Shown: positions 23,289-31,480, counted from the stretch's first letter. The stretch: DNA of 64,000 nt from DASRFA01 sp035651755 (GCA_035651755.1 DASRFA010000044.1:69105-133104), one strand, 5' to 3'. Numbers and translations are program-made. Notes: generated from the sequence alone by a model not told the origin.

Positions 23289-23976
23289 GGTCCGGCGACG
23301 CGGTGCGCGGCGGGCGCGACACGCTCGCGTTGCCGCGCACCGAGAAGCGCCACGGCCGCGCCGCCCATTCGCCCGCGTAGTCGACCCCGATCCGCGGCGA
23401 CGCGACCACGTCGCCCGGCGCGACCGGCGTCTCCGCGCGCGCGCCCCGCGGCACCAGGATGCGGAGCGCGCTCGAGCGGAGGTCCGCGCCGTTCAGCGCG
23501 CGGTCGATCCCGAACGCGCACGCGAGGTTCCCCGGGCCGCGCGCGAGCGCGGCGTCGGGGACGCGCGCGCCGCGGCGCGCCCGCATGAGCTCGAGCCCCG
23601 CGATCGGCTCGACGGCGCGCAGGAGCACCGCCTGCGGCCGGTCCTCGACCGACGCCACCACGTTCACGCAGTGGTGGATCCCGTAGACGAAGTAGACGTA
23701 GGCGACGCCGCCCGCCGCGTACATCACCTCGGTGCGCGCGGTGCGACGGCCGCCGGCGGAGTGCGCGGCGAGGTCGTCGGGACCGCAGTACGCTTCGACC
23801 TCGACGATCCGGCCCGCGACGTCGCCCTCCGGGGAGCCGCGCCAGAGGACGAGCCCGAGGAGCTCGGGAGCGACCACGAGCGCCGGCCGGCGGAAGAAGC
23901 GCGCCGGCGGGGGCGATCCGAGCCCGCGCACGATGCCCGGCGGCGGCGCGCGGCGCGTTCCGCGCCGCGCGGGCAC
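23218..23976 (-). CDS. DNA-3-methyladenine glycosylase (AAG/MPG family)
   Basis: A base-excision repair glycosylase that removes alkylated purines. The conserved run includes FFRRPALVVAPELLGLVL, the catalytic IVEVEAYCGPDDLAAHSAGG (Glu activating water), the family's VYFVYGIHHCVNVV, and LARGPGNLACAFGIDRALNG. The conserved part ends at WRFSVRGNASVSR, about 25 codons before the stop; the tail overlaps metK antisense and is probably not structural. The start is uncertain: GTG at 23976 (12 bp after the upstream stop) or GTG at 23931 are both in frame without clear ribosome sites. Confidence 0.88.
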   Translation of the reverse strand: MPARRGTRRAPPPGIVRGLGSPPPARFFRRPALVVAPELLGLVLWRGSPEGDVAGRIVEVEAYCGPDDLAAHSAGGRRTARTEVMYAAGGVAYVYFVYGIHHCVNVVASVEDRPQAVLLRAVEPIAGLELMRARRGARVPDAALARGPGNLACAFGIDRALNGADLRSSALRILVPRGARAETPVAPGDVVASPRIGVDYAGEWAARPWRFSVRGNASVSRPPRTASPDLSAPAPSARSAPRSRPPGRSAPR

Positions 23977-23987
23977 CGCGGGTCCGT

Positions 23988-24548
23988 TCAGGACGCGGTC
24001 GCCATGCCGACCTGCATGAGGAAGCCCATGTCGCCCTGGACCTTCATCTTGCCGGTCATGAACGCCTCCTGGGCGTTCATCCGCTTCTCCTGGATCGCGA
24101 CGTGGTCGGCAAGCGCGATCGTCATCTCCGTGCGGGGGGTCGTCGCGCCGTTGAAGGTCATCTCGAGCTTGAACGGATCGCCCGACGGGCGCGTGAGGTT
24201 CAGCGCCATCGTGCCGCGGAGCGCGCGCACCGCGCCGCTCGACGCGCCCTGTCGCTGCTGTGCCGGCACGACGAGCGCCGGCACGGCTCCGTTCCGCGAG
24301 TTGATCGCGTCGAGCAGGTCGGGCGCGGAGAGCGTGAACGTGAGGAGCGCGGGCGCCGTGCCGCGCTCGACGGTCATCTTGCCGCCCGCGATCTTGACGC
24401 TCCAGTCCCCGCCGCCTTCTCCGGTGACGTGGTACTGCAGCGCGACGTCCTCGGACGAGGGATTCTCGGCCTGCTGCGCCGCGAAGCCCGCCGGAAGGAG
24501 CTCGTCGAAGAACTGCTGGACCGTGGTTCCCTGGGTGTCGTCCGCCAT
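23988..24548 (-). CDS. SCP2 sterol-binding-domain protein
   Basis: A 186-residue soluble protein with an SCP2-like lipid-binding fold. The part DDTQGTTVQQFFDELLPAGF is N-terminal. The core contains YHVTGEGGGDWSVKIAGGKM and the C-terminal ALADHVAIQEKRMNAQEAFM followed by KMKVQGDMGFLMQVG, typical of SCP2 domains (GKMKIKGD-type strand). The family binds lipids or acyl chains non-enzymatically. The ATG at 24548 has GGAGG about 13 bases upstream, while the frame opens 22 codons earlier. It sits between the glycosylase and the propeller lipoprotein on one strand; a joint role is not evident. Confidence 0.82.
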   Translation of the reverse strand: MADDTQGTTVQQFFDELLPAGFAAQQAENPSSEDVALQYHVTGEGGGDWSVKIAGGKMTVERGTAPALLTFTLSAPDLLDAINSRNGAVPALVVPAQQRQGASSGAVRALRGTMALNLTRPSGDPFKLEMTFNGATTPRTEMTIALADHVAIQEKRMNAQEAFMTGKMKVQGDMGFLMQVGMATAS

Positions 24549-24658
24549 GGCTCCGAACCTCCGCTGCCGTTCCAATCCGTCGGCTCGCTCGGACGAAACC
24601 ACGGCCGGCGCCATCGGTCCAGCCCCGCGCCCGTCCGGTCGACCGGGGCGGGGACCGG

Positions 24659-25600
24659 TCAGGGCGCGAAGAGCGGCTCGCCCGGGATGCCGACGAGGAC
24701 GCTCGCGACCGTCGTGCCGGACCCGAGCGACGGGAAGCCGTAGTTCGTGAAGTAGAGCCGTCCCGTGTCACGGCCGGGCCCGAAGCCGAAGGCGAGGCTC
24801 GCGGGCCCGTCGAGCGCGCCCGACACCACGAACGGCTGCGAGCGCCGGTTCGACGTGCCGTCCGGCAGCACGACCCAGATCTGGCCGGAGGCCGCGACGA
24901 AGAGGTGTCCCGCCTTGTCGAACGCGATCCCGTCCGGGAATCCGATCCCGGTCGCGTAGGTCTCGGGCGCGCCGACCTCGCCGCGGTCGTTGTAGGTCAT
25001 GCGCACGATCCGGTTCATGAACGTGTCGGCGATGTAGAGGAATCCGTCGGGGCCGAACGCGATCCCGTTCGGCGACGGGATCTCCTCGGTGATCGTGAGG
25101 TACGTCGTGTCCGGCTGGACGGTCGCGACCTGGGGAAAGCCGCCGATCCCGAGCGCCGTGACGAGGAGGCGCTGCTGGGGGTCGAAGACCATCGCGTTCG
25201 GTCCGTCGAGGCCGCTGGTCGCGACCCGCATGACGGAGTCCTGCCCGACCGCGACCACTTCTCCGGTGTTGAACGCGGCCGCGAAGATCTCGTCCTGCGG
25301 CCCGGTCGCGAGGCCCGCGAGGCTGCGGCCGGTCTCGGCGAAGACGCTCACGACGCCCGACGGCGAGATCCGCGTGATGCGGCCGGTCGTGCTGCCGGCG
25401 TAGAGGTTGCCGGCGCTGTCGAAGGTCAGGCCTTCGGGACCGATCAGGCCGCCGAGCTCGACACCGGCCGGCGGTGCAGGGTCGGGAAGGGCATTGAAGT
25501 CGTTCGGCTTGTCGCCGCCGCCTCCGCCGCCGCACGCCGCGACCGCGCACGCGAGCGCGATCCCGAGAGCCAACCGTCCGAACGCCCGTCCCCCCGTCAT
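24659..25600 (-). CDS. SMP-30/NHL-type beta-propeller lipoprotein
   Basis: A 313-residue secreted protein. A signal helix (RLALGIALACAVAAC) ends in a lipobox Cys near residue 22, followed by a Gly linker. Repeated blades have the NHL/SMP-30 pattern: IGPEGLTFDSAGNLYAGSTT, SPNGIAFGPDGFLYIADTFM, FPDGIAFDKAGHLFVAASGQ. It would sit on the periplasmic side of a membrane, possibly acting as a lactonase-type enzyme or a binding scaffold. The ATG at 25600 follows GGAGCGGAGG by about 5 bases and is preferred over the GTG two codons earlier. The substrate is unknown. Confidence 0.83.
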   Translation of the reverse strand: MTGGRAFGRLALGIALACAVAACGGGGGGDKPNDFNALPDPAPPAGVELGGLIGPEGLTFDSAGNLYAGSTTGRITRISPSGVVSVFAETGRSLAGLATGPQDEIFAAAFNTGEVVAVGQDSVMRVATSGLDGPNAMVFDPQQRLLVTALGIGGFPQVATVQPDTTYLTITEEIPSPNGIAFGPDGFLYIADTFMNRIVRMTYNDRGEVGAPETYATGIGFPDGIAFDKAGHLFVAASGQIWVVLPDGTSNRRSQPFVVSGALDGPASLAFGFGPGRDTGRLYFTNYGFPSLGSGTTVASVLVGIPGEPLFAP

Positions 25601-25779
25601 AACCACCTCCGCTCCACCGACGCCCCCCCGCGCTCCGCGGGTTCGGCCGCCGTCCGGGACGAGGCCCGGAAGGCCGCCGCTTTCGGCCGGGCGAGCCTAG
25701 CGCATTTTGGGAGATCGGCCCAAGCCGGCCGGCCCTTTACCCGGTGACTGCCGAGCCGGCTGCTCCGCTCCAGCCGCCC

Positions 25780-25986
25780 TTAGTGCTGGAAGGCCTTGAT
25801 GGGCAGCGACTGGAGCCCGGTCAGGGCCTCCACGAAGTGGCCGAACTCCTCTTCGCTCAGGTAGAGGTCGATGCCGTGGTCGTAGAACGAGATGCTGACG
25901 TTCGCGGTGCCCTCGTCGTCGGTGAACTTCACGACGCGAAAGCAATCGCACTCGTACAGGGTTTCGTCTTCGTCACGCTCGCTCAT
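25780..25986 (-). CDS. Small conserved-looking acidic protein, function unknown
   Basis: A 68-residue cytoplasmic protein that I do not recognise. It is acidic, with a compact core (CDCFRVVKFTDDEGTANVSI, then YDHGIDLYLSEEEFGHFVEA) that looks like a small alpha/beta fold and contains two Cys near the N-terminus. The ATG at 25986 is preceded by AGGAGAG at ideal distance, which decides the start and supports the gene being real. It is monocistronic, 180 bp from the propeller lipoprotein, and divergent from the MFS gene across the repeat array. Confidence 0.72.
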   Translation of the reverse strand: MSERDEDETLYECDCFRVVKFTDDEGTANVSISFYDHGIDLYLSEEEFGHFVEALTGLQSLPIKAFQH

Positions 25987-26079
25987 GGCGCTCTCCTGAC
26001 GCGGTCGGCTGCTCCGAGGGTCGTAGCGAGCGGGGGACGGCAAAGCCACACGCCCACCACCCGCGAAACGGCTCAGCAC

Positions 26080-26214
26080 GCGAGCGAAGCGAGCCCGCGG
26101 GGAGTGGGGCCCCGTTCGGCTTTGCCGAACGGGGCGAGGGGAGCGGTCCCCTCGCGCGACAACTTGGGGCCCCGTTCGGCTTTGCCGAACGGGGCGAGGG
26201 GAGCGATCCCCTCG
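26080..26214 (+). repeat. Paired-hairpin repeat, tandem pair with 60-bp period
   Basis: The flank GCGAGCGAAGCGAGCCCGCG leads into unit 1 (26110-26154) and unit 2 (26170-26214), whose starts are exactly 60 bp apart. In each, stem 1 is CCCCGTTCGGC and GCCGAACGGGG around TTT. Stem 2 is CGAGGGGA and TCCCCTCG, with loop GCGG in unit 1 and GCGA in unit 2. The array occupies the divergent gap and ends eight bases before the MFS start codon. It explains most of the 25987-26222 gap; the part nearer the small gene shows nothing else. Confidence 0.85.
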
Positions 26215-26222
26215 TTGAATTG

Positions 26223-27503
26223 ATGGCCCGGCGCGCGCTCCGAGCGGGCGAGCGGGCCGCGCTCCGCCGCGTCGTCGGCGCGTACTTCGCCTACCAGACG
26301 TTCGGGTCCGTCAACTTCTTCTGGCCGGTGTTCGTGGTGTTCTACCAGCGCTACGGCCGCCTCGACCTGCCCGCGATCTTCGAGCTCCAGGCGTTCTTCA
26401 CCCTGTCGCGGGTCGTGCTCGACGTCCCGCTCGGGCTCGCTGCGGACCGCTTCGGCCGGCGCCTCGCGCTGATCGCGAGCGCGGCCCTGACGGCGATCGG
26501 CTGCGGCGTGATCGTCGCGTGGCCGAGCCTGGTCGCTTTCTATCTCGCGGAGCTCTGCTTCGCGTCGTCCGTCGCCGCCAAGTCGGGCGCCGACAGCGCG
26601 CTCCTCTACGACGCGCTCTCCGAGCACGGCCAGGTCGACGACTACCCGCGCGTCGAGGGCCGCGCGCAGAGCCTCGCGGCGCTCGCCGCCGCGACGAGCG
26701 CGATCGCGAGCGGCCTCCTCCTCGAATGGTGGCTGCCGCTGCCGTATCTGATGACCCTCTCGGCGGCGTGCGCGACCGTCATGAGCGCGGTGCTGATCGA
26801 CGAGCCGGTGCGCGTGACCTCGTCGGCGAGCTGGCGCGGGATCGCGCGCGGCGCGCTGCGCGAGATCGTCGCGTCGCGCGCCGCGATGTGGGTGATCGCG
26901 CTGTACGCGCTCCTGGTCGTGCTGTCGCACGTCGTGTTCTACCTCCAGCAGCCGTACCTCGAGGCGATCGGCGTCCCGGTGGCGCTCTTCGGCGTCGTGT
27001 TCGCGGCGAGCAAGCTCGTGCACGCGATGGCGGCGAGCCGCGCGGCTCGCGTCGAAGCCCTCGTGCCGCCGGCGCGCATGCCGGCCGTGCTCCTCGCCGC
27101 CGCGCTCTCGCCGATCGCGCTCATGGGCGCGATCGCCTCGCCGCTCGGCGCGCTCGTCGTGCCGCTTCGGGGCGTGGCGGACGGCCTGCTCCAGCCGGTG
27201 GTCAACTTTTACTTGAACCGCCTCGTGAGCCCCTTCCGGCGCGCGAGCGTCCTCTCGATCGCGAGCTTCGCGGCGCGGCTGCTGCAGGTCGTCGTGCTGT
27301 GGGCGTTCGGCATGGCGCTGGCGCGGATGTCCGCGTCCGCGACCCTCCGGCTGGCCGCAGTGCTGGGAGCGCTGGCGAGCGCCGCGCTGCTGTGGCTTCC
27401 GCACGGCGGGCGCGCGCCCGCGGCCGCTCGGCCCGCGCCCGTCGGCGATCGCGGCCGCGCGACGCTCGACGGCGCGCGCGACGATCCGGCCGCGCGCGAT
27501 TGA
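26223..27503 (+). CDS. Major facilitator superfamily transporter
   Basis: A 426-residue inner-membrane transporter with about twelve hydrophobic helices. The loop after helix 2 has the MFS motif in the form DVPLGLAADRFGRRLALIAS. Other helices include LALIASAALTAIGCGVIVAW and VIALYALLVVLSHVVFYL. The C-terminal 35 residues are hydrophilic and Arg/Ala-rich. The substrate is not inferable. The start is unusual: the ATG (or the TTG just before it) has no Shine-Dalgarno sequence, because the repeat hairpin ends eight bases upstream. An internal start cannot be excluded. Confidence 0.85.
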   Translation: MARRALRAGERAALRRVVGAYFAYQTFGSVNFFWPVFVVFYQRYGRLDLPAIFELQAFFTLSRVVLDVPLGLAADRFGRRLALIASAALTAIGCGVIVAWPSLVAFYLAELCFASSVAAKSGADSALLYDALSEHGQVDDYPRVEGRAQSLAALAAATSAIASGLLLEWWLPLPYLMTLSAACATVMSAVLIDEPVRVTSSASWRGIARGALREIVASRAAMWVIALYALLVVLSHVVFYLQQPYLEAIGVPVALFGVVFAASKLVHAMAASRAARVEALVPPARMPAVLLAAALSPIALMGAIASPLGALVVPLRGVADGLLQPVVNFYLNRLVSPFRRASVLSIASFAARLLQVVVLWAFGMALARMSASATLRLAAVLGALASAALLWLPHGGRAPAAARPAPVGDRGRATLDGARDDPAARD

Positions 27504-27573
27504 GTCTCCTCGCCATCTCCCGCACCCTGGCAGCCGGCGGGCCGCGCGTCCGGCCCGCGCCGCGGATGGGCGA

Positions 27574-29385
27574 GTGGTGCGAGCCGTCAAGATCCACGCC
27601 GGGCTGATCGCGCTGCTCGTCGCGACGCGCGCCGCCGCGGCGACGCCGGTCGCCGGCGACGCGCTCGTCATCCGCGACGTCGCGCACCCGCGCGGCGCGA
27701 AGATCATCGTCGATGCGCTGCTGCCCGCCGCTCCGGCGCTCGATCCGCGGAGCGCAGGCGCGACGTTCGAGGTCGTCGGCGACGCCGACGCCGACGGCGC
27801 GACCGGAATCGTCGCGCTGCGCGCCGTCCACTGGCGCGCCGTCGCGAGCCCGTCGGGGAGCGGCTACGAGTACGACGACCCGGGCGCGTCGAACGGCATC
27901 CGCCGCGCGACGCTGTTGCCGGACGTCGGCGGGCTCCGCCTGCGCGTCGTCGGCGCCGGCCCCGCGATCCCGTTTCGCATCCGCCACCCGCACGCAGCCG
28001 TCGACGTCCGGTTCGCGGTCGGCTCCACGGCGTACTGCGCGCGCTTCGCGAGCTTCGCGCAGAACGGTCCCCTCAAGATCGCCGCACGGAACGCTCCGGC
28101 GCCCGCCGCGTGCGCGGCGCGCCGCGCGCGCTGCGGAAACCTGCTGGTCGAGGCGGGCGAGGAGTGCGACGACGGCGATGTCGTCGATGGCGACGGCTGC
28201 GCCTCGGACTGCAGCCTCGAGAGCCCGGACGCCGCGTGCGCCGGAGTCCCCGAGTCGCCGCACGATCGCGTTCACCTGGTCCGGATCGCGAGCGGGCTCT
28301 CGAACGTGACGCACGTGACGGCGCCGCCGCTCGACCCGTCACGGCTCTTCGTCGTGCGCCAGGCGGGCGAGATCCGGGTGATCCGGGACGGCGTGCTGCT
28401 CTCCACGCCGTTCCTGTCGCTCGCGCCCGACGTCGACATCTCGGCGGGCGGCGAGCGCGGGCTCCTGAGCCTCGCGTTCCACCCGGACTACGAGCGGAAC
28501 GGCCGCTTCTTCGTCTACTTCACGGCGCCGAGCGGCGAGCTCGTGATCGCGCGCTACCAGGTGAGCGCCGATCCCGACGTCGCCGATGCGGCGAGCCGCA
28601 TCGTGCTCCTCCGGGTGAGCCATCCCGCCGGCAACCACAACGGCGGACAGCTCGCGTTCGGGCCCGACGGCTACCTCTACGCGGGCCTGGGCGACGGCGG
28701 CGGCGCCGGCGATCCCGACGAGAACGGGCAGAACCCGGCGAGCGTCCTCGGAAAGGTGCTGCGGATCGACGTCGACGTCGAGCACGACCCCTTCCGCCGG
28801 CCGCCTCCGGACAACCCGAACCCGATCCCCGGTCGGCAGGGCCTCGTCTGGGCGCTCGGCTTCCGCAATCCCTGGCGCTTCGGGTTCGATCGCCTGACGG
28901 GCGATCTCTGGATCGCCGACGTCGGACAGGGATCGCGCGAGGAGATCGACTTCCAGCCGGCGTCGAGCACAGGCGGCGAGAACTACGGCTGGGACGTGTA
29001 CGAGGGGACGATGTGCTTCGATCCCGAGCCGCTCTTCCAGTCGTGCCCGCCGCCCGAGACGTACGTCGAGCCGATCTTCGAGTACGAGCACACCGCGAGC
29101 CCGCCCGACCCGTCGGGCTGCTCGGTCACGGGCGGCTTCGTGTATCGCGGCTGCCGCTTGCCCGCCGAGCGCGGGCGCTACTTCTTCTCCGACTTCTGCA
29201 CGCGCTTCTTCCGAACGCTTCGCGTCTCCGGCGGCGCGCTCGCCGAGCCGCTCGACCGGACGGCCGAGATCGCGCCGACCGGCGCGACCGTCGGCAACGT
29301 GACGACGTTCGGCGAGGACGCGCGCGGCGAGATCTACGTCGGCGACCAGACCGGCCAGGTGTTCGCGCTGGTGCCGAACGGGTGA
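27574..29385 (+). CDS. Secreted PQQ-dependent sugar dehydrogenase-like protein with DUF4215 Cys-rich domain
   Basis: A 603-residue exported protein with an N-terminal signal peptide (IHAGLIALLVATRAAAATPV). Residues about 30-180 form a module of unknown type. A DUF4215/Myxococcus Cys-rich repeat follows (CGNLLVEAGEECDDGDVVDG to GDGCASDCSLE). The rest is a six-bladed glucose/sorbosone dehydrogenase propeller: ERGLLSLAFHPDYERNGRFF, HPAGNHNGGQLAFGPDGYLY with the catalytic-region His, and GFRNPWRFGFD with the conserved Arg. It would oxidise sugars in the periplasm or outside the cell using PQQ. Tandem GTG codons open the frame; either may start. Confidence 0.87.
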   Translation: MVRAVKIHAGLIALLVATRAAAATPVAGDALVIRDVAHPRGAKIIVDALLPAAPALDPRSAGATFEVVGDADADGATGIVALRAVHWRAVASPSGSGYEYDDPGASNGIRRATLLPDVGGLRLRVVGAGPAIPFRIRHPHAAVDVRFAVGSTAYCARFASFAQNGPLKIAARNAPAPAACAARRARCGNLLVEAGEECDDGDVVDGDGCASDCSLESPDAACAGVPESPHDRVHLVRIASGLSNVTHVTAPPLDPSRLFVVRQAGEIRVIRDGVLLSTPFLSLAPDVDISAGGERGLLSLAFHPDYERNGRFFVYFTAPSGELVIARYQVSADPDVADAASRIVLLRVSHPAGNHNGGQLAFGPDGYLYAGLGDGGGAGDPDENGQNPASVLGKVLRIDVDVEHDPFRRPPPDNPNPIPGRQGLVWALGFRNPWRFGFDRLTGDLWIADVGQGSREEIDFQPASSTGGENYGWDVYEGTMCFDPEPLFQSCPPPETYVEPIFEYEHTASPPDPSGCSVTGGFVYRGCRLPAERGRYFFSDFCTRFFRTLRVSGGALAEPLDRTAEIAPTGATVGNVTTFGEDARGEIYVGDQTGQVFALVPNG

Positions 29386-29412
29386 GATGAGCCGGCCGGC
29401 GGCGTGGCGGCC

Positions 29413-29817
29413 TCAGCGTCCGCGCCAGCGATCGATGCGGCGGCGGTCGCGCTTGCTCGGGCGGCCGGACGTCGCGACGCGCGAGAGCGCGTCCGCGCCC
29501 GCCGGCAGCTCCGGGCGCTCGGGCGCCGGCGGGGTCACGTCCTCGTAGAGGAGCGCGGCCACCGCCGCCGACGCGCGCTTCTCGCCGAGCGCGCGCACGA
29601 CCAGGTCGCGTGCTCCGCGCGGCGTGGTCACCCGCACGCGGTCGCCGATCCGCACGAGCTTGTGCGGGCTCGCGCTCGCCCGGTTCACCTCGACCTTCCC
29701 GCCGGCGCACGCTTCCTGCGCGAGCGAGCGGGTCTTGAAGACCCGGGACGCGAGCAGCCAGCGATCGATCCGCACCGCTCCGTCGTTCGGCGGGGATCCC
29801 TCCATCGCTCGCGTCAT
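29413..29817 (-). CDS. hslR: Hsp15-type S4 RNA-binding protein
   Basis: A 134-residue protein with a single S4 domain (VRIDRWLLASRVFKTRSLAQ, then ACAGGKVEVNRASASPHKLV and IGDRVRVTTPRGARDLVVRA), matching Hsp15/HslR, which binds stalled 50S subunits carrying peptidyl-tRNA. The C-terminus is basic (GRPSKRDRRRIDRWRGR), as in HslR. The ATG at 29817 is taken; an ATG four codons later is possible. It converges on the sugar dehydrogenase and diverges from the acetyltransferase. Confidence 0.88.
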   Translation of the reverse strand: MTRAMEGSPPNDGAVRIDRWLLASRVFKTRSLAQEACAGGKVEVNRASASPHKLVRIGDRVRVTTPRGARDLVVRALGEKRASAAVAALLYEDVTPPAPERPELPAGADALSRVATSGRPSKRDRRRIDRWRGR

Positions 29818-29933
29818 AGGCGTTGGCGACGGCGACGCAAGGCTCTCGGACGCGCGGCGCGCGCCAGCGAGGGCGCGGCGCCCGGCCGTTCGGAGCGCTT
29901 GCGCGGCGGACGCCCAGCGGCCATCCGTCGTGC

Positions 29934-30434
29934 GTGCCGTCCTCGCCCGAACGGTCCACCGCGGCTCCGCCGGCGCTCGAGCTGCGCCGCGGCGCGCGTG
30001 CGGACCGGGCCTACGTGATCGCGCTCGCGCGCGAATGCTTCGCGCGCTTCGGCGACTACGGCGAGATCATCGCGCGCTGGCTCGACGCTTCGGGCGCCGT
30101 CACCGTGATCGCACACGACGGCGACGCGCGCGTCGGCTTCGCGCTGATCGCGCCGCACCGCTGGCTCGGCATCTTCCGGCCGCGCTTCGCGGAGCTGGTC
30201 GCGATCGCGGTCGAGCCCGAGCGACGTGCGCGCGGCGTCGGCCGGTGCCTCCTCGAGCGCGCCGAGCTGGTCGCGCGCACGTGGGATGCGGCCGAGGTAC
30301 GCCTTCACACCGCCCAGGAGAACGGCGGGGCGCAGCGCTTCTTCGCGCGCGCCGGCTACCGGCGCGTCCCCGCCGACCCGTCGTACTATCCGAACGGGCA
30401 GGAAGCGCTCGAGATGGCGCGCGTGCTGCGGTGA
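29934..30434 (+). CDS. GNAT-family N-acetyltransferase
   Basis: A 166-residue GNAT enzyme. The acetyl-CoA-binding motif A is AVEPERRARGVGRCLLERAE, preceded by the strand FAELVAI and followed by EVRLHTAQENGGAQRFFARA and GYRRVPADPSYY. The frame is open further upstream, but the conserved domain starts at ELRRGARADRAYVIALAREC, so the GTG at 29934 is the best start. The substrate is unknown; the overall pattern is close to ribosomal-protein or small-molecule acetyltransferases. The stop is followed by a short tandem duplication of GCGGTGAGCCTC. Confidence 0.82.
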   Translation: MPSSPERSTAAPPALELRRGARADRAYVIALARECFARFGDYGEIIARWLDASGAVTVIAHDGDARVGFALIAPHRWLGIFRPRFAELVAIAVEPERRARGVGRCLLERAELVARTWDAAEVRLHTAQENGGAQRFFARAGYRRVPADPSYYPNGQEALEMARVLR

Positions 30435-30450
30435 GCCTCTGCGGTGAGCC

Positions 30451-31005
30451 TCAGCCGCCGGCCGCGCCGCGCGCCAGCAGCAGCTCGAGGTAGCTCGCGG
30501 CGATCGGCGGGCGGTCGGCGAGGTCCAGGCGCGCGAGCACCGCGGCGATCGCTGCGCGCCCTGCCGCAACCGACTCGGACGCGATCTCGACCTCGCAGAA
30601 CGAGCCCAGGCCCTCGACGTCGTCGATACTGACGACGGCCGGCGGATCGCCGGCGAGCCGGTGATCGCGGCGCCGCTTCCGCACGGTCGCGACCGGGCGA
30701 AAGCCGAGGCGCTCGAGGAGGCGGGTCGCCGAGTCGACGTCGGTCGCGAGCGCGAACTCGATCTCCTCGCGCGTCTTCCGGGGCGGGTCGAGCTTCGGGC
30801 CCTTGTAGGTGATGCGAAGCGCGCCGTCGTCGAGGCGCAGGCGGAGAGCCTCGTCGGTCGCGCCGAAGTCGCGCATCGGGTGCGCGAAGTATGCGTCCAC
30901 CTGCACGTGCTCCGGCCCCGGCTCGGCGCCGAGCGCGGCGAGCCGCTGGGCGAGCCGGCGGCCATCGTCCGCGGCGAGGGCGAGCTTCACCTCCGCTTCA
31001 AGCAC
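30451..31005 (-). CDS. CYTH-domain protein (CyaB-like)
   Basis: A 184-residue protein of the CYTH superfamily, which includes class IV adenylate cyclase and thiamine-triphosphatase; members bind triphosphorylated substrates in a beta-tunnel. The ExExK signature is at residues 3-7 (EAEVK). Later acidic and basic tunnel residues appear in LRLRLDDGALRITYKGPKLD, RVVATVRKRRRDH-like VRKRRRDH, and SFCEVEIASE. The GTG start at 31005 puts ExExK at the very N-terminus, as in the family. It overlaps the LeuD-like gene by eight bases. Cyclase versus phosphatase activity cannot be decided. Confidence 0.86.
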   Translation of the reverse strand: MLEAEVKLALAADDGRRLAQRLAALGAEPGPEHVQVDAYFAHPMRDFGATDEALRLRLDDGALRITYKGPKLDPPRKTREEIEFALATDVDSATRLLERLGFRPVATVRKRRRDHRLAGDPPAVVSIDDVEGLGSFCEVEIASESVAAGRAAIAAVLARLDLADRPPIAASYLELLLARGAAGG

Positions 31006-31480
31006 GGCGTGCCCGCAGGCGGGCGAGGACGTCCTCGCTCAGGTTGCGGATCGGATAGCGGTCGCCGGAGCTCAGGTTCGCGACGCGCGCCCCCTCGAGG
31101 TCGACGCGGAGCCGCGCGCCGGTGTGGATCGCGAGCGCCTCGTTCACCGACGCGACCGGCAGCGCGTGCGCGAGCGCATGCTCGGCGAAGCGCGGATCGA
31201 AGGAGTAGGCGATGACCGCGCCGATCCCGGCCGCGACCAGAGCGCGCACGCCCGAGTCGTCCTCGGTGCCGGCCGCGAAGTCGTTGCCGGCGACGACGAA
31301 GTCGCCGCGCGCGACGCGCGCCGGAAAGTCGGGGTCGACGGATGTGAGCAGGTGGCGTCCGAGATCGGTCGCGCCGCGCCATTCGGGCGCTAGGACGAGC
31401 GCCGCCGTGACGTCGAGGCCGAAGGCCCACGCCTTTCCCGTCAGGATGGGAAGGGGCTCGCGCCACGCATCGCTCGGCAC
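30998..31480 (-). CDS. LeuD/aconitase swivel-domain-like protein with altered active site
   Basis: A 160-residue protein resembling the small subunit of 3-isopropylmalate dehydratase: GKAWAFGLDVTAALVLAPEW corresponds to the G-x-FGDNVDTD-I-P strand, GDFVVAGNDFAAGTEDDSGV to the VAGxNFGxGSSREHA loop, and GIGAVIAYSFDPRFAEHALA to the following helix. The substrate-binding GSSRE is replaced by GTEDD, and DTD is lost. No leuC or other leucine gene is nearby. It is therefore either a non-catalytic relative or an enzyme with a changed substrate. It is co-transcribed with the CYTH gene by an eight-base overlap. Confidence 0.72.
   Translation of the reverse strand: MPSDAWREPLPILTGKAWAFGLDVTAALVLAPEWRGATDLGRHLLTSVDPDFPARVARGDFVVAGNDFAAGTEDDSGVRALVAAGIGAVIAYSFDPRFAEHALAHALPVASVNEALAIHTGARLRVDLEGARVANLSSGDRYPIRNLSEDVLARLRARRA

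Noticed and set aside
26110..26214. CRISPR array
   Set aside because: Only two units, 60-bp period, repeats are self-complementary double hairpins and spacers are short and similar; no cas genes.
26073..27707. Antisense frame translating the repeats into LAPFGKAERGP-like peptides
   Set aside because: The peptide repeat arises from the paired-hairpin DNA repeat, and the rest is a shadow of the MFS gene; there is no start signal.
30422..30450. Tandem duplication of GCGGTGAGCCTC at the acetyltransferase end
   Set aside because: Only two copies of a 12-13-bp word, explained by simple slippage; no further structure.
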